From assembly GCF_027409185.1 (NCBI RefSeq), contig NC_084462.1, positions 83,872,179-83,936,178 on the forward strand: DNA of 64,000 nucleotides, given 5' to 3'. Positions within the stretch are counted from its first letter, which is position 1, and each line of letters begins with the position of its first letter. The notes under the pieces are model-generated. The model saw only the letters and a list, made by a program, of their open reading frames with translations, did no database searches and had not been told where the DNA came from. The position numbers were made by a program, and so were the translations under genes. Positions 11,011-23,370 of the stretch are shown here, piece after piece. Source of the DNA: Cynocephalus volans. Its lineage: Eukaryota > Chordata > Mammalia > Dermoptera > Cynocephalidae.

Positions 11011-11300
11011 CCACAGACAGAGCCTTATTGTGTAAAGTGTGTCTAAGGGGGCTGGCCAGTTTGCTCACTTGGTTAGAATGTGGTGCCAATATCACAGAGG
11101 TCACAGGTTCAGATCCCCGTACAAGCCAGTCACCAAAAACAGACAAACAAAAAAACCCCAAAAAACTAAGAGCTAGCACCATCAGCATCATCCAGAAGCT
11201 TATTAAAAATGTACAGTCCAGGCCCCACTCCAGACCTACTCAATCAGATCTGTATGTAAATATTATGATTTTTAAGCAGCGCTGGTCCAGAGGAAGCCCT
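11011..11300 (+). mobile_element. MER5A DNA transposon fragment, interrupted by a SINE
   Basis: Left part 11011-11047 keeps the MER5A end (CAGAGCC..., AAAGTGTG), and the right part 11171-11300 continues with CACCATCAGCATCATCC, CAGGCCCCACTCCAGACCTA and CTCAATCAGATCTG. The sequence reads through the SINE without loss. MER5A is a short non-autonomous hAT element. Confidence 0.75.
11047..11165 (+). mobile_element. tRNA-Ile-derived SINE (CYN-like), monomer
   Basis: The head reads GGGGCTGGCCAGTTTGCTCA then CTTGGTTAGAATGTGGTGCC, a tRNA-Ile-like A-box and anticodon arm. GGTTCAGATCC is the B box and CCCCGTACAAGCCAGTC the acceptor end, followed by an A-rich tail. A short CTAAG duplication flanks it (11043-11047, 11166-11170). 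It is inserted inside MER5A. The type matches my recollection of colugo CYN SINEs. Confidence 0.8.
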
Positions 11301-11985
11301 TTTCTTTTCTCTAGGACTATTTGTAAGTGAAAAAAAAAAAAAAAAAAGATTGATTCAGCTGGAATAAGAGCTAATCTATTAGCAGCTGAAATCATTTCAG
11401 AGGTTCCATTGTTTTTTGTTTTTGATGCTCTGTGCCTCAAAGTGACCTGTTTCTTTCACAGGCTTGCAGTCAGGTTGCATCAGTGTACAGTGTGGCAAAC
11501 CCGAGCAGGTGGCCCACTTCACCCTGTCACGGTACCTGCCATTTAGTTATAGAAAGGATCTTCTTGGGTTTGAAGTAGAACATAGCTGAGATTTCTTCTG
11601 TATAATTAATGTCTTAAGAACTGGAACTGGCCTGGCAATATTAGGTATTTGATTTATTTGATTAAAATATCTGGGGAAGCTTCATAAATGATTTCTGACT
11701 GGGAGAGTTTCCAATTTGGGAGTTAGTGCAGCATTGCAATGGACTCACTATGCTGTTGAAGGGCCTTCAGGTCAGCCTGACACCAACCCTGAAGACCCCA
11801 GAACTGCAGGGTCCCCTGGGGATTTGGCGCAAACTGGAGTCCTGATTTAGCAGCCACTCTTGTCAAATGACAGGTTGCCTGGGGACAGCTGGCCTGGAGA
11901 TGAGCAGGTCTTCCTGAGTAACAACTTTTAAAAAGAATCTTTCTTTCTGCCCACTAATATGAAACAGTAGGTAGACTAGTACCTT
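11301..11985. other. Unassigned sequence with poly-A run
   Basis: Poly-A at 11330-11347; otherwise nothing recognised. Confidence 0.5.
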
Positions 11986-12090
11986 GCATGTCAGGGTTCT
12001 AGTTTAACATTACATGTTCTGAGAGCTTGAATAAGTTGTATAGCCTCTCTGGGCCTCAATATCTTTCTCTTTTAATGGATTTGAACTCTA
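11986..12090 (-). repeat. MIR fragment, reverse
   Basis: TTGAATAAGTTGTATAGCCT then CTCTGGGCCTCAATATCTTT is the reverse complement of the MIR core ('gaaactgaggc...gttaag...'). Confidence 0.65.
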
Positions 12091-13035
12091 TTAAATTTCC
12101 AACTGTGAAATTTTTTTTGTGAGTCCAACATACCTTTGGGATGCTACATGGAGTCTTCAGAATTTGAAGCTGCTTCTGTGCCTTCACTTGAAATAATAAA
12201 ATAAAAAATCCTATCCTTCAGCAAGTAGCTGGAGGCACATCATAGATTTTCACATGATCTGGATCAAATTGACCTGTAGAGACATTGCGATCACAAAGTA
12301 TTTAAGGAGGGTCTGATTAATGCATGCATACTATCAGAGGGATCTTGAAGTGTCAAGAAGTAAGCAAGGTAAGTGATAATTAAGTGAGAAAATGCACAAA
12401 GGAGAGAGAACAAAGGGTTAGGCACTGACTACTGAAATAGTCTTTTTAGAGATAAGCTAAGAAATGGTTTTAAAAGGAACCAAATCTTTCCTTTTAGGAA
12501 AGAATTGTAAAGGAGCATTTTTCTGGCTTAATAGGCAAGTTATCAAGGTTTGAGTTGTCTTATAAGAAAATAAAATTATGGCTACCGTTTCTAATGAAGT
12601 CAGTCTTTACAGTCTCTGATCTATGTATCAGAGGTGTCAAAACAGTGCTGATTGAGGTCTCTGTCTTAAACTAGGTTTCAGATGGAGAGCACCGGCCTGT
12701 GAGAACAGATGCTGACATAATCAAAAGGTTTACCTGTGCATGGAGAAGGACTGGAGTAGGGAGGAAGAGAGGAGAATCAACTGTTAGTCCAGTTTCTCCC
12801 TCTATTATTCTACAACAAATCATCTGGCGTGTGAAACACTGAGCATGGAGTCAGCAAGCCTGGTTTATGAGTGCTGGGTGGTGCTGACCAGAAGGAAAAT
12901 ACATTGTACTGTAGCTTTAGAAAGTGATCCTACTGTGAAGAGAGACTCCAAGTCATTGGTAGTACATGCAAATCACCATGACAGCAATATACTACTTTTT
13001 ACCTATCATGTAGGCAAACGTTAAGAGTTGTGTAT
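12091..13035. other. Unassigned sequence
   Basis: No element or coding feature recognised. Confidence 0.5.
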
Positions 13036-13039
13036 TGCC

Positions 13040-13170
13040 TAGTGTCGATGATGGTGTGGGTACTCAGGAACCCTTGTGCATGGCAGGTGGTAGTGAAGCC
13101 AGGAGGGGTCATACTGGAAAGCAATCTGGCAGCAAGTCTCAACACACTACAGTAGTTATATTTTGACTGG
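13040..13170 (+). mobile_element. Possible old L1 ORF2 fragment
   Basis: GATGATGGTGTGGGTACTCA ... GGTGGTAGTGAAGCCAGG ... AAAGCAATCTGGCAGCAAGT has the spacing of the L1 segment 'ggatgtggag...ggtggtgggaatg...aacagtctggcag'. It is heavily diverged. Confidence 0.35.
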
Positions 13171-13339
13171 GGGAGGGAGAGAAGCGAGAGGCTTTGCATG
13201 GACTGATGAGTAGGCTGTGGCACATTCGCAAGATGAGAACTGGACTCCCTCCCAACTAATGTTCTGTCGTTATAGTGGTGGAGTTGATAACTAAAAATCA
13301 GGTTTTCTCTTCCTTTTATGTTGTGTCCCATAATTGTAA

Positions 13340-14205
13340 TATGGAAAAAGATTTCAGAAATTACTGAATTCAAATGCTCTAGCCATTCAGGAATTCCTTT
13401 ACAACCTTCTCGACAGGCTTTCCTTCCATACTCTGAATACTTTGCAAGGAAACTTTGAAAAGCAGTCCATTCCTTTGTAAGAGAGCCCAAATTGTGAGCA
13501 TGTGTTTTCTTTCTTCAAATTGAAACTGGCCTCTATGTGTAACATCTTTCCACTGGCCCTGGTTCTGCCCGTTGCAACAGCACAGATCTGCTTGAATTCA
13601 TCTTCCACTCCAGAGCACTTCAGATGTCTTCTCTTCTTCAGGAAAACACATCCATTTCTCTGAAATGATCTCTAAATGATGTCTTCTAGACTTTCTGATT
13701 ATACCAGATTTATTCTTTGCATGGTCTCTAGTTGTTATTCTCTAAAAATGTGGCACCCAGGAGAGAGCACAATATGTGGTCTGACCAGCAGAAGGTACAT
13801 TGGAACCATTTCCTTTCTTCATCTGGACATCACAATTTTATTAATGCAGCCCGGATCACATTAATTTTTTCAGCAGCTGGATTATACTTTTGGTTTATAT
13901 GAAGCTTCCAGCCAAAATTTCTCATGTCTCTATTTTTTCTTTCAACATGACAACTATACATTTTTTCCCCTCTAAATAGAGAAAACTACACACGTTACTG
14001 CTAAATTTCTTGCTATTGGTTTTGGCCCATGCTCTCAGCAAAACAAGGGAGATTTTTTGCATCTGGATTCTGCTTCCAGCCATGTCATCTGCAAATTAAA
14101 TTGCTGTGCCATCTGAACCTTCATCCACTACTTAAAGTGGTGACCAAGGCAGGACCAAGGACAGAGCCTTGCTTAACATTTTTTCATCCCTTATGGATTA
14201 TAGAA
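13340..14205 (-). mobile_element. Ancient CR1/L3-like LINE remnant
   Basis: Read on the plus strand, the order TGTGGTCTGACCAGCAGAAG, ATTAATGCAGCCCGGATCAC, TTTTTCAGCAGCTGGATTAT, CATGTCATCTGCAAATTAAA and GCAGGACCAAGGACAGAGCC follows the reverse complement of a CR1-family LINE. In CR1 the last two stretches encode the reverse-transcriptase segment V-L-G-P...F-A-D-D-T. CR1/L3 elements died out early in mammals, so a remnant this long is unusual. Frames are broken throughout. Confidence 0.5.
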
Positions 14206-14380
14206 TTTTAGATTTTAGAGAGCATAAGCTCAATACTTTATCTATAAATGAGAGAATTGAGACCTTGAGAGATTAAGTGACTTTGCCAAGATCACAAACT
14301 TGGGCTGCAGCCTAGGTCCCCTGGTTTCCATGCTGGTCCTGCTTGCACCCACTGCACTGCACCACACCACTTTCCATCTC
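14206..14380 (+). repeat. MIR element
   Basis: TATCTATAAATGAGAGAATTGAGACC then GAGAGATTAAGTGACTTTGC and CCAAGATCACA are MIR core and tail. It abuts the CR1-like remnant. Confidence 0.75.
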
Positions 14381-15109
14381 CTCCTCTTTCTGGTCTCTGC
14401 TTATAGCTCCCCATAAGCCACAGCCACTGAAGAACAAGAAAAGAATGGACTCTATTTGCTGGTGGGTGGCATCCTAGTCCTCAGCCCATGTGTCCATCAC
14501 CATAATTACCCTCACTCCATTCTCTTCAGCTCTCATACCTGCCAGCTCTCATGCTGGGCCTCTACTTACATAAGATGTCCCTGGATGGCTAGAAATTCAA
14601 TACAGGAACTTTAAATTCTAAGGACTGCCCACCCCATTTCTCACACAGTAGAAGAGAATTTCCTATTAACTTAGTATTTGAAACATGTAGCTGTGTAGTC
14701 CTTGGAGGATAACCTCTAACAAAATCTAGCTGTGGAGGGAAATGTGAAACAATTGAGGACTATGGGTTATTCTAGAATAAATGCTAAACAGGTGGTAGGC
14801 CAAAGGGGAAATCTGCATATTTACTGATATTTGACGAACTTCATTGTGTAACAGATTGTTTACATAATAAGGCATCTTATGTGTTTTGCAGTTTTCTCTT
14901 CAAATTAAATGAAGTCTTAGTGCTGCCTTCTGCGGCTGACAGTTTTGACCTTCTGCCACTCATACTTTGGGTTGGATGATGTTTGCCATGTGTTTCAGAA
15001 TCAGTTCTGTCAGTAGAAAAACACTAAATAGAAAGGATGAACGTCTTGAAAAGCATTCTTCCACTGATGCTGAAGATTTATCACAGTTTAAACTGAGTCA
15101 AAGAGGGCC
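14381..15109. other. Unassigned sequence
   Basis: Nothing recognised. Confidence 0.5.
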
Positions 15110-15225
15110 AACCTAGAGTTGATCTGCGAGGGCACTTAGGGATTATCAAATCCAACTCCTTCATTTTATAGATGAGGAAAGTGAGCTCTGGAAAGTTAAG
15201 TAGCCTGAGGTGATTGATATGCTCT
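15110..15225 (+). repeat. Ancient mammalian repeat fragment (CR1/L3- or MIR-like)
   Basis: GGGATTATCAAATCCAACTC then CATTTTATAGATGAGGAAAG resembles the old repeat 'agagatcatctagtccaac...ttacagatgaggaaac'. The family assignment is uncertain. Confidence 0.45.
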
Positions 15226-17157
15226 GGTGTAAGGGAGCCAACTTTTGCTTCCACAGAGTTCTCCTGCTAAATCCATCTTTTTTATGCTGGGTCGTTCCTA
15301 GTTTCTTGCCTACGCTCAAAGGATCATGGCCACTTACAGTGAAGGCAGAGTTCCCTAGGGATGAAGCATTCTACATGTCTACTCAGCAGTGTGTGTGGTG
15401 AAGAAGGGACTGCGTTGTACATTCCTAGTTCCTTCCTACATGTGTGTCATTGAACACGTTTTGGAAGTGAACCTGAAACTCTGATTCCTCATGTGTAAAT
15501 GAGCCTTTCTTGCAAGGTTGCCTTAAAGATTAAATTAAACAATATAAGTGAAAGGATCTGTTATAAACAGACATTTAATTAATGTTAGTTCCCTGATACT
15601 GTCCCCCTTTATCCATAGATGGATTGTGGTTCTGCTAGCACAGAATCTTTCCAGAAGCTCTCTGGGGTCAGGGCTGATGGTAGCCAAGAGTCCGGTCCTC
15701 CGGAGAGGACTTCCGAGGTTTTTAGCATCAAACTTTCTTAGCAGCCCCAGCTTCCTTTATGGTTGGTATAGAGTTTCTGAAGGGGATCCTTGGGAACTAA
15801 ATATAATGGTCTCACTAGATTATTATTTATAATACCTTTCACTTTGCTTCCAAGAGGCTATAACAAGAATACTCTATTAACTTTCTATTTGCAGGTAGCC
15901 TCTTAGACACAAAATTTAGCTAATTCTTCTGTCCGTCAGTGTACCCTTGACACTTAAGTTGTTTATAATATGTTCATTTTTATGTGTTATTTTGCTGGGG
16001 CTTAATTTTCTTAAGTTTTATGTGTTTCTCCAGTTTTCTCAAACAGAATTTAAGGAAACACAAGTCATCTTCTATATCTTATTTATTTTATATTTACCTT
16101 CCTTAAAGAAATACAGAGCATCTTGTATATTTTAATTAAAGCATATTTTCTACGTGGCACCTAGTGTAAGACACTATGAGTGCCAAAGAAATGCCAAGAC
16201 AATTCCTAGCAGTTGAGTTAGTCACATTTGAACTTTGGACTGAGCTGGATTTTTTTGAACGTATTTATGGTGGAATCTTTTCTAGTAGAAAATGAGAAAG
16301 ATGGTCATTGCTAAAGGAGCAAGTCTACTTAGATTCCATGGCTAGAGAATGAAACCATACAGCATGGACGTGAGAAACCCTCATTTGCTTTCACTGACTC
16401 CTTTTTTTGTTTATTTCTTCTAGTTTAATGAAATATTTAGTGCTTCCTATATGAAAAACACCATTGTGGGTAATCTGGAGAACAGAGAGATAAATCGATC
16501 GTGAGTGTCAAATGTGTCCACAGGGTGCTGAGAATCTGGCCATCTCTGTATTTTTATTTGTGAAAAACTAACACAAAAGTTTAACCTTTTCTTGAGAGTA
16601 CTGTTTTTACACAGATGAGCTCATATGGGAGGAATAACTTTACCTGTCAATTTTGTGATCTTATCCCACTAAGAAGTGATGCGTTGTATATATAGATTTT
16701 TAACATTGACATCCTTTGGCCTTCCCCTGCCATCGTGTATTAGGTTCACATGCTGCAGTCTACTCTGGCAAATGGTCATAGGGCATTGGTTTGGTCCACA
16801 TACTAGTTGTAGTTCCATTGGCCAGAAATGCAGGGAGATAACATAGCAAACTTTACTTAATGTTCCCTCTTCTTATTAACTTCTTAAAACGAGTTTTAGC
16901 ATCTCAATTTTTGGTGGCAATTTAATATATTACTTATAAAATATGACATTGTACAAGTAGTACAGGACTAGTTGGAAAAATTAAAAATAGGAAAAAGACA
17001 AAATAAAACAAAAATCATGAATAACTCCATAATCTAGAGATTAAAAAACAAACCAAAAAACTACTGTTTGGTATATCTTTTATTAAATTGTATACATACC
17101 ATACATATACGTTTGTTAATGAATATACAGTACCTGATAAAATTGAATGGTATGAAA
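15226..17157. other. Unassigned sequence
   Basis: Almost 2 kb of AT-rich sequence without a recognised element or reading frame of note. Confidence 0.5.
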
Positions 17158-17174
17158 TAAAAAATTAATCTTCT

Positions 17175-19035
17175 TTTTTTTTTTTTAAATTTTATTTTGT
17201 CGATATACATTGTGGCTGATTATTGTTGCCCATCACCAAAACCTCCCTCCCTCCTCCCTCCACCCCCAACAATGTCCTTTCTGTTTGCTTGTTGTATCAA
17301 CTTCAAGTAATTGTGGTTGTTATATCTTCTTCCCCCCCCCCCGTTTTTTGTGTGTATGTGTGTGTGTGTATGTGTGAATTATATATTAATTTTTAGCTCC
17401 CACCAGTAAGTGAGAACATGTGGTATTTCTCCTTCTGTGCCTGACTCATTTCACTTAATATAATTCTCTCAAGGTCCATCCATGTTGTTGCAAATGGCAG
17501 TATTTCATTCGTTTTTATAGCTGAGTAGTATTCCATTGTGTAGATGTACCACATTTTCCGTATCCACTCATCTGATGATGGGCATTTGGGCTGGTTCCAA
17601 CTCTTGGCTATTGTAAAGAGTGCTGCGATGAACATTGGCGGACAGGTATACCTTCGACTTGATGATTTCCATTCCTCTGGGTATATTCCCAACAGTGGGA
17701 TAGCTGGGTTGTATGGTAGATCTATCTGCAATTGTTTGAGGAATCTCCATACCATTTTCCATAGAGGCTGCACCATTTTGCAGTCCCAACAACAATGTAT
17801 GAGAGTTCCTTTTTCTCCGCAGCCTCGCCAGCATTTATCGTTCATAGTCTTTTGGATTTTAGCCATCCTAACTGGGGTTAGATGGTATCTCAGTGTGGTT
17901 TTGATTTGCATTTCCCGGATGCTGAGTGATGTTGAGCATTTTTTCATATGTCTGTTGGCCATTTGTATATCTTCCTTAGAGAAATGCCTACTTAGCTCTT
18001 TTGCCCATTTTTTAATTGGGTTGCTTGTTTTCTTCTTGTAAAGTTGTTTGAGTTCCTTATATATTCTGGATATTAATCCTTTGTCAGATGTATATTTTGC
18101 AAATATTTTCTCCCACTCTGTTGGTTGTCTTTTAACTCTGTTAATTGTTTCTTTTGCTGTGCAGAAGCTTTTTAGTTTGATATAATCCCATTTGTTTATT
18201 TTTCCTTTGGTTGCCCGTGCTTTTGGGGTCGTGTTCATGAAGTCTGTGTCCAGTCCTATTTCCTGAAGTGTTTCTCCTATGTTTTCTTTAAGAAGTTTTA
18301 TTGTTTCAGGGTGTATATTTAAATCCTTAATCCATTTTGAGTTGATTTTAGTATACGGTGAGAGGTATGGATCTAGTTTCGTTCTCCTGCATATGGATAT
18401 CCAGTTATCCCAGCACCATTTGCTGAAGAGGCAGTCCCTTCCCCAGTGAATAGGCTTGGTGCCTTTGTCAAAGATCCGATGGCAATAAGTGTGTGGGTTG
18501 ATTTCTGGATTCTCTATTCTATTCCATTGATCAGTGTGTCTGTTTTTATGCCAGTACCATACTGTTTTGGTTATTATAGCTTTGTAGTATAGCTTAAAGT
18601 CAGGTAGTGTTATGCCTCCAGCTTTATTTTTTTTGCTCAGCATTGCTTTGGCTATGCATGGTCTTTTATTATTCCATATAAATGTCTGGATAGATTTTCC
18701 ATTTCTGAGAAAAATGTCTTTGGAATTTTGATGGGGATTGCATTGAATTTGTATATCACTTTGGGTAGTATGGACATTTTCACTATGTTGATTCTTCCAA
18801 TCCAAGAGCATGGGATATCTTTCCATCTTCTTGTATCCTCTCTAATTTCTCTCAGCAGTGGTTTGTAGTTCTCATTATAGAGATTTTTCACCTCCTTGGT
18901 TAACTCAATTCCTAAGTATTTTATTTATTTGGTGGCTCTTGTAAATGGGCAGGCTTTCTTGATTTCTCATTATGCATGTTCACTATTGGAGAAAAGAAAT
19001 GTTACTGAGTTTTGTGTGTTGATTTTGTATCCTGC
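17175..19035 (-). mobile_element. Relatively young 5'-truncated L1
   Basis: An L1 3' half in minus orientation: poly-A (plus-strand poly-T 17174-17186), a short 3'UTR with the C/T-rich tract at 17240-17270, then ORF2. It is truncated at TTGATTTTGTATCCTGC (19035). A 17-base target duplication, TAAA(A/G)AATTAATCTTCT, lies at 17158-17174 and 19036-19052 with one mismatch. The near-intact reading frame and good duplication make it the youngest-looking L1 in the window. Confidence 0.95.
17393..18891 (-). pseudogene. L1 ORF2 C-terminal part (one frameshift)
   Basis: ORF2p is the endonuclease/reverse transcriptase that copies L1 RNA at a nicked target. Here only the C-terminal third remains, from a stretch starting [16 protein letters not shown] to the stop at 17393. 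One frameshift near 18700, within the codons after PKTFFSE, divides it into an upstream frame (18891-18652) and a downstream 477-codon frame (18826-17393). The downstream part keeps [14 protein letters not shown] and the cysteine motif C-x3-C-x7-H-x4-C ([18 protein letters not shown]) used in RNA binding. Endonuclease and catalytic reverse-transcriptase domains are absent because of truncation, so it cannot move by itself. Confidence 0.95.
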
Positions 19036-19059
19036 TAAAGAATTAATCTTCTGTCCAAC

Positions 19060-19814
19060 ACCATCCTCTCGTCCCACTTTCTAAATGCAGGAATTTTTGA
19101 CCATTTCTATTTTTCTGATGGCTACGTTCATGACTCTAAATAATAATCTTATAACTCTGTTCTTGATTTATCAATAGAATTCCATACAATGAAAGAAACT
19201 TAGCTCACATTCAGGTAATACACACCTCCCATCCTATTTCCAAATTTTAGTCAAAAATATATTTTTCCATTGGCTTATTATAATTTTAAATAATAAACTT
19301 GAGTTAATTTTATTTGATTTAATAACCTTGGATATGTATCTTGACTTTCCATGAGGCAAAATGTTTAAATGCGCATATTTAGCAATTCTCTCTACTTCCT
19401 ATATTAATTTATCCAGGGTCACAGCTGATGGTTATGTCGGCAGCTCCAGGGGGCACCATTCATTTATAGTCATCATAGGTTTGCTGTAAAGTGTCTTGAG
19501 GAAGGGGTACTATTTTGTAATTCACACAAAGATACAGATTGGGCTAAGAATAGACAAGATTGATAAACTTTGTACATTATATTCTGAAATTATAATGAAG
19601 TGTTTTGTCCATATGTATATTCTAAAACTTGAAAACCAATAAAATATAACAACTTTGTATATTGATTCACTGTAGAGCTATGAGCTGTGATATCCTTCTG
19701 GAAATGTTGAATCCTATGTGACTAAAGCACTAGCTAGTAGAAAAAAGAATTGTAATTTTTTACATGTTGAAAAATGTTAAAAATCATGTTACATTTCAGT
19801 TTGTTTACATTTTT
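19060..19814. other. Unassigned sequence
   Basis: AT-rich, nothing recognised. Confidence 0.5.
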
Positions 19815-20800
19815 CCCCTCCCCTTTAACTTTTTTCATTATGGTATAATTTACATGCTGTAATATCCACCCTTTAAAAGAACAGCATAATGAGTTATTAC
19901 TAACTCATACATTAGTGTAATAATGACCAAAATCAAGATAAATGTTTCATTACTTCCCCAAATTTCTGCCTCCTTTTGTAGTCAGTCCCTCCCCCAATCC
20001 CAGCCCCCAACAATCACTGATCTGTCTCCTATCTCCATAGGTGTGCCTTTTCCAGACTGTCATATAAATGGAATCACATAATATATAACCTTTTGACTTG
20101 ACTCTGTCTTGTTTCACGTAGTATTGCACATTTGAGATGCATCCATTTTGTTAATTGACTCAGTTTTGATGGTTTTAGTTTTTTCAAGTTATATTTCATT
20201 TTTTGGTTGTACCACAGTTTGTTTATCCATTCACATGTTGGGGGATTGAGTTGTTTGACGTTTTTGGTTATTCCAAATAAAGCTGTTGTGGGAATTCATA
20301 TACAAGCATTTACGTGGACATATGTTTTTTTTACTTTTGGATATATTGGGATTGGCAGGTTGTACGATAATGTATTATTAGTTTTACAGTAAATTGCCAG
20401 ACTGTTGTCCAAAGTGGTTGTACCATTTTGCATCTCCAGTAGAAATCCTCATGAGAATTCCAGTTGCTCTGTGTCTTCACTGACAGTTGATATTGTCCTT
20501 TTTTTCAATTTTAGTCATTTTAACAGGTCTGGAGTGGTATCTCATTGTGGTTTTAATTTGTATTTCCTCAATGAATATTAATGGCAAGCATCTTTAATGT
20601 GCTTATATTTGTCATTTTCTTATATATTCTTTGAAGTGTGAAAATACCCATTTTTTTTTTTGTAGTTTTGTTTTCTTAATGAGTTTGGAGAAGTTTTTAT
20701 ATATTCTGGATACAAGTCCTTGATCAGATATGTGATTTATAAATATTTGTAGATATTTTCTCCCAGTTTATGACTTGTCTTTTTCATTCTCTTAAGTGTC
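19815..20800 (-). mobile_element. Old L1 (L1M-type) 3' region
   Basis: Read in reverse: a 3'UTR with TTTTTTCATTATGGTATAAT, CATATAAATGGAATCACATA, then ORF2 end sequence (GTTTATCCATTCACATGTTG, AGTGGTATCTCATTGTGG, TATATTCTGGATACAAGTCC). Many substitutions and broken frames. It ends against a MIR at about 20805. Confidence 0.85.
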
Positions 20801-20805
20801 TATTT

Positions 20806-21065
20806 AATAATAGTGAACTCTCATATAGAGATTACTGTGTGCCAGTAACTGTCTTATGTATTTTACATATATTAATTTATTTATTCCTTCATAAACCTTA
20901 GGAGGTTGTTTACTGTTGTTATGCTCATTTTACAGATGAGAAAATGGAGGCACAGGGAGATTAAGTGACTTATGCAAAGACAAAAAATTTGTAAACAGCA
21001 AAATTAGATTTTGAAATCAAGTAGTTTGGCTCCAGAGTCACTGCCCTTAACTCCTACACAGTTAC
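20806..21065 (+). repeat. MIR, nearly full length
   Basis: All parts are legible: ACTGTGTGCCAGTAACTG head, TTCATAAACCTTAGGAGG, CATTTTACAGATGAGAAAAT, AGATTAAGTGACTTATGC and the tail TTTGGCTCCAGAGTCACTG. Length is close to the 260-base consensus. Confidence 0.9.
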
Positions 21066-22459
21066 TTCCTTAGAATAAATCCCTGGAAGTGGAGTTCAAG
21101 GGTCACAAAGAAGGGATCTTGTTTTTATTAAAAAAGAAAGCACTCTTGGTAACTATTTACTAAGCACATAAGCAGTAGAACTTTAGTGATGATGTAATCC
21201 GAGGTTTTGAGTTTTATAGTGAAAAATCCAGAGATTGGCTCAAGGGTGGCTCAGAGGGATTCTAGGTGTTAAAGGACCCAGCTCTGAGAGTTGAAGGAAT
21301 CCTGTCCATTTACAATTCTGTAGTGGAAAATTGCTTTCTCTGAGAGAAAAAGTCAATTTTGTCAACTCTGCTTTGTAAGAGAGCTTTATGTTGTCCAGTC
21401 TGTTCTGTAGAGAAGGGAGAAAAAATAAGTAGAATAAGAAATGAGGTTAGCTATGGCCTCACAATTGCACCATGCTGAAAGTAGAATTTGGAACACCTCT
21501 TCTGAGCTTGTGCTCGTAGATGCCACTTTAAAGTGTAATCCACAATTTATATTCTTTTGATTTTAACAAGTGTAATGTATTTGGGGAAGTAGAACTGAAG
21601 GCAGGGAGAAGGGATATTAATGTATAAAAGCCAAAGGGCTGTCAAACACACTGCTCAGTAATCTTATGTTTATAGTGAAATTATGTGGTCATTTAAAGTG
21701 TATTGCAGCACAGCAGCTGAATTTGCCTTTTTTTGGAGGGGGAATGGAGGAAGTTTTGAATGACTATTATTTGTTCATTACATTTTTGCTGCCAGACTTC
21801 TGCATGCCAAGAGATGAAATTTCAGAAGCTGATGCTACAAAGAATGTGGTCATTACTAAACATTTTTTTGCTGCATCTTTTTATTCAATATCAGTCAACT
21901 GGTAGTAGTAGAATGTTACTAACGCTGAAGGGAAAAGGAATAATCAGTGTATTTTAGCTATTGAAATAGTCCTTTCAAAGGCTCAGTATTTAAAAAATGT
22001 GCAAATGAAGATTCCCAGGAAAGTATATTTCCAAGGAAACAGTTATGATTCGGAATGTAATCATCAGCCCTGTTCTTTCCTTAGTTGCTGAGTAGAAATT
22101 GAGTTGTAGTTTTATGTATTGAATCAACTTTTGTTTTTTTGAGAGAATTTTTCTGGAGATATGCATAGGAATATAGAGAAGAAAGAATCAGGTGTTACTG
22201 AAGAATGAAAAGATGGGATGAGCTTTATTTTGCCAGGCCATATTTACCAAAGTAATAATGCAGGATAGGATGGCCCATTGGGATCCTCAGTATTTTTTTT
22301 CCTTTTAATTAACTCTTATCTTCATTCCTACTTGTACACATCATACACTGTTCTCTATCAGAATAATTTCTGATAGAATCATGCTCCCCTAAGTGGTGAA
22401 ATAAACCTCAATGTATTCCTTCCTTAGGATATTTTAAATCCAGTAACAAAGTATTTAGC
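21066..22459. other. Unassigned sequence
   Basis: A 79-codon frame at 21666-21905 has no recognised domain. No repeats identified. Confidence 0.5.
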
Positions 22460-23240
22460 TAAAAAAAACAGTTGAAGGCAAGAAAATTTTGAAAAAATAA
22501 GTTAGGAGACTTGGCCTATTAAATGACAAGATTTGTTTACTTTAGCTTTATAGTAAGACATTGTGGTATTGGTGTAGGAATAGGCAGGTCAATGGAATTG
22601 AATAAATCAATGAATAGACCTGCACATATCTAGAAGCTTGATATGTAACAAATGCTATTCAAAGGTATACACATCAATTGAAAATCTAAATTTGAAAAGC
22701 AGAATTTAGAATACAATAGGAGATTATGAGTTTAGAATAGAGAAGGGTTTCTTAACACAAAAGTATTATTCAGAGGGGAAAATAATGCATAACTTTAGGT
22801 ACATTCAAATTAAAAACTGCTTTTTATCAAAAAAATACCATAATGAGTTAATTTTGGTTTTTTTTTTTTTTTTTTTTTTTTTGGTATTGCAGACCTAACT
22901 GTAAAACCCAAAACTCATAAAACTGCTAAAAGATAGTAGAATAAAACCCAGATGACCTTGGCTATGGCAATGACTCTTCAGGTACAACATCAAAGGTATA
23001 AATCATGAAAGAAATAACTTATAAGCTAAACTTTATTAAAATTAAAAAACTCTGTTCTGAAAAAGACAATGTCAAGAGAATGAGAACACAAGACAGACTG
23101 GGAGAAAATATTTGCAAAAGACACACGTGATAAAGAACTGTTATCCAAAATATACAAAGAACTCTTAAAAGTCAACAAAAAGTAAACAACCTGATTCAAA
23201 AAATAGCCAGAAGGCATGAACAAACAACTCTGTTTTGACA
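22460..23240 (+). mobile_element. Old L1 ORF2 fragment
   Basis: Plus-strand ORF2 text is clear: TAGTAAGACATTGTGGTATT (matching L1 'aagacagtgtggtattggca'), AGACAGACTGGGAGAAAATA, TTATCCAAAATATACAAAGA. A poly-T run at 22858-22882 interrupts it. Confidence 0.8.
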
Positions 23241-23370
23241 CCTGAGTTCTGTCAAAACTCAGAATGTAAAATACAAAGAGTGTACCCTGATGGAAACACT
23301 ATATGATGTGTCAGTGTGTTTATTGATTATAATAAATGTACCAATCTGCTGCAGGATGTTTAAAAAAAAA
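23241..23370 (+). mobile_element. Old L1 3'UTR end with A-tail
   Basis: ACCCTGATGGAAACACTATA, GATGTGTCAGTGTGTTTATT and AATAAATGTACCAATCTGCT match the familiar end of L1M 3'UTRs, followed by an A-run at 23361-23370. Confidence 0.6.

Noticed and set aside
11047..11120. A tRNA-Ile gene
   Set aside because: The arms are mispaired, it has an A-rich tail and flanking duplication, and it interrupts a MER5A, so it is a SINE head.
12999..13490. A 163-codon minus-strand frame
   Set aside because: It mixes an L1-like piece, unassigned sequence and part of the CR1-like remnant, without a domain.
17544..18041. A 165-codon plus-strand frame
   Set aside because: Antisense shadow of the L1 ORF2 end.
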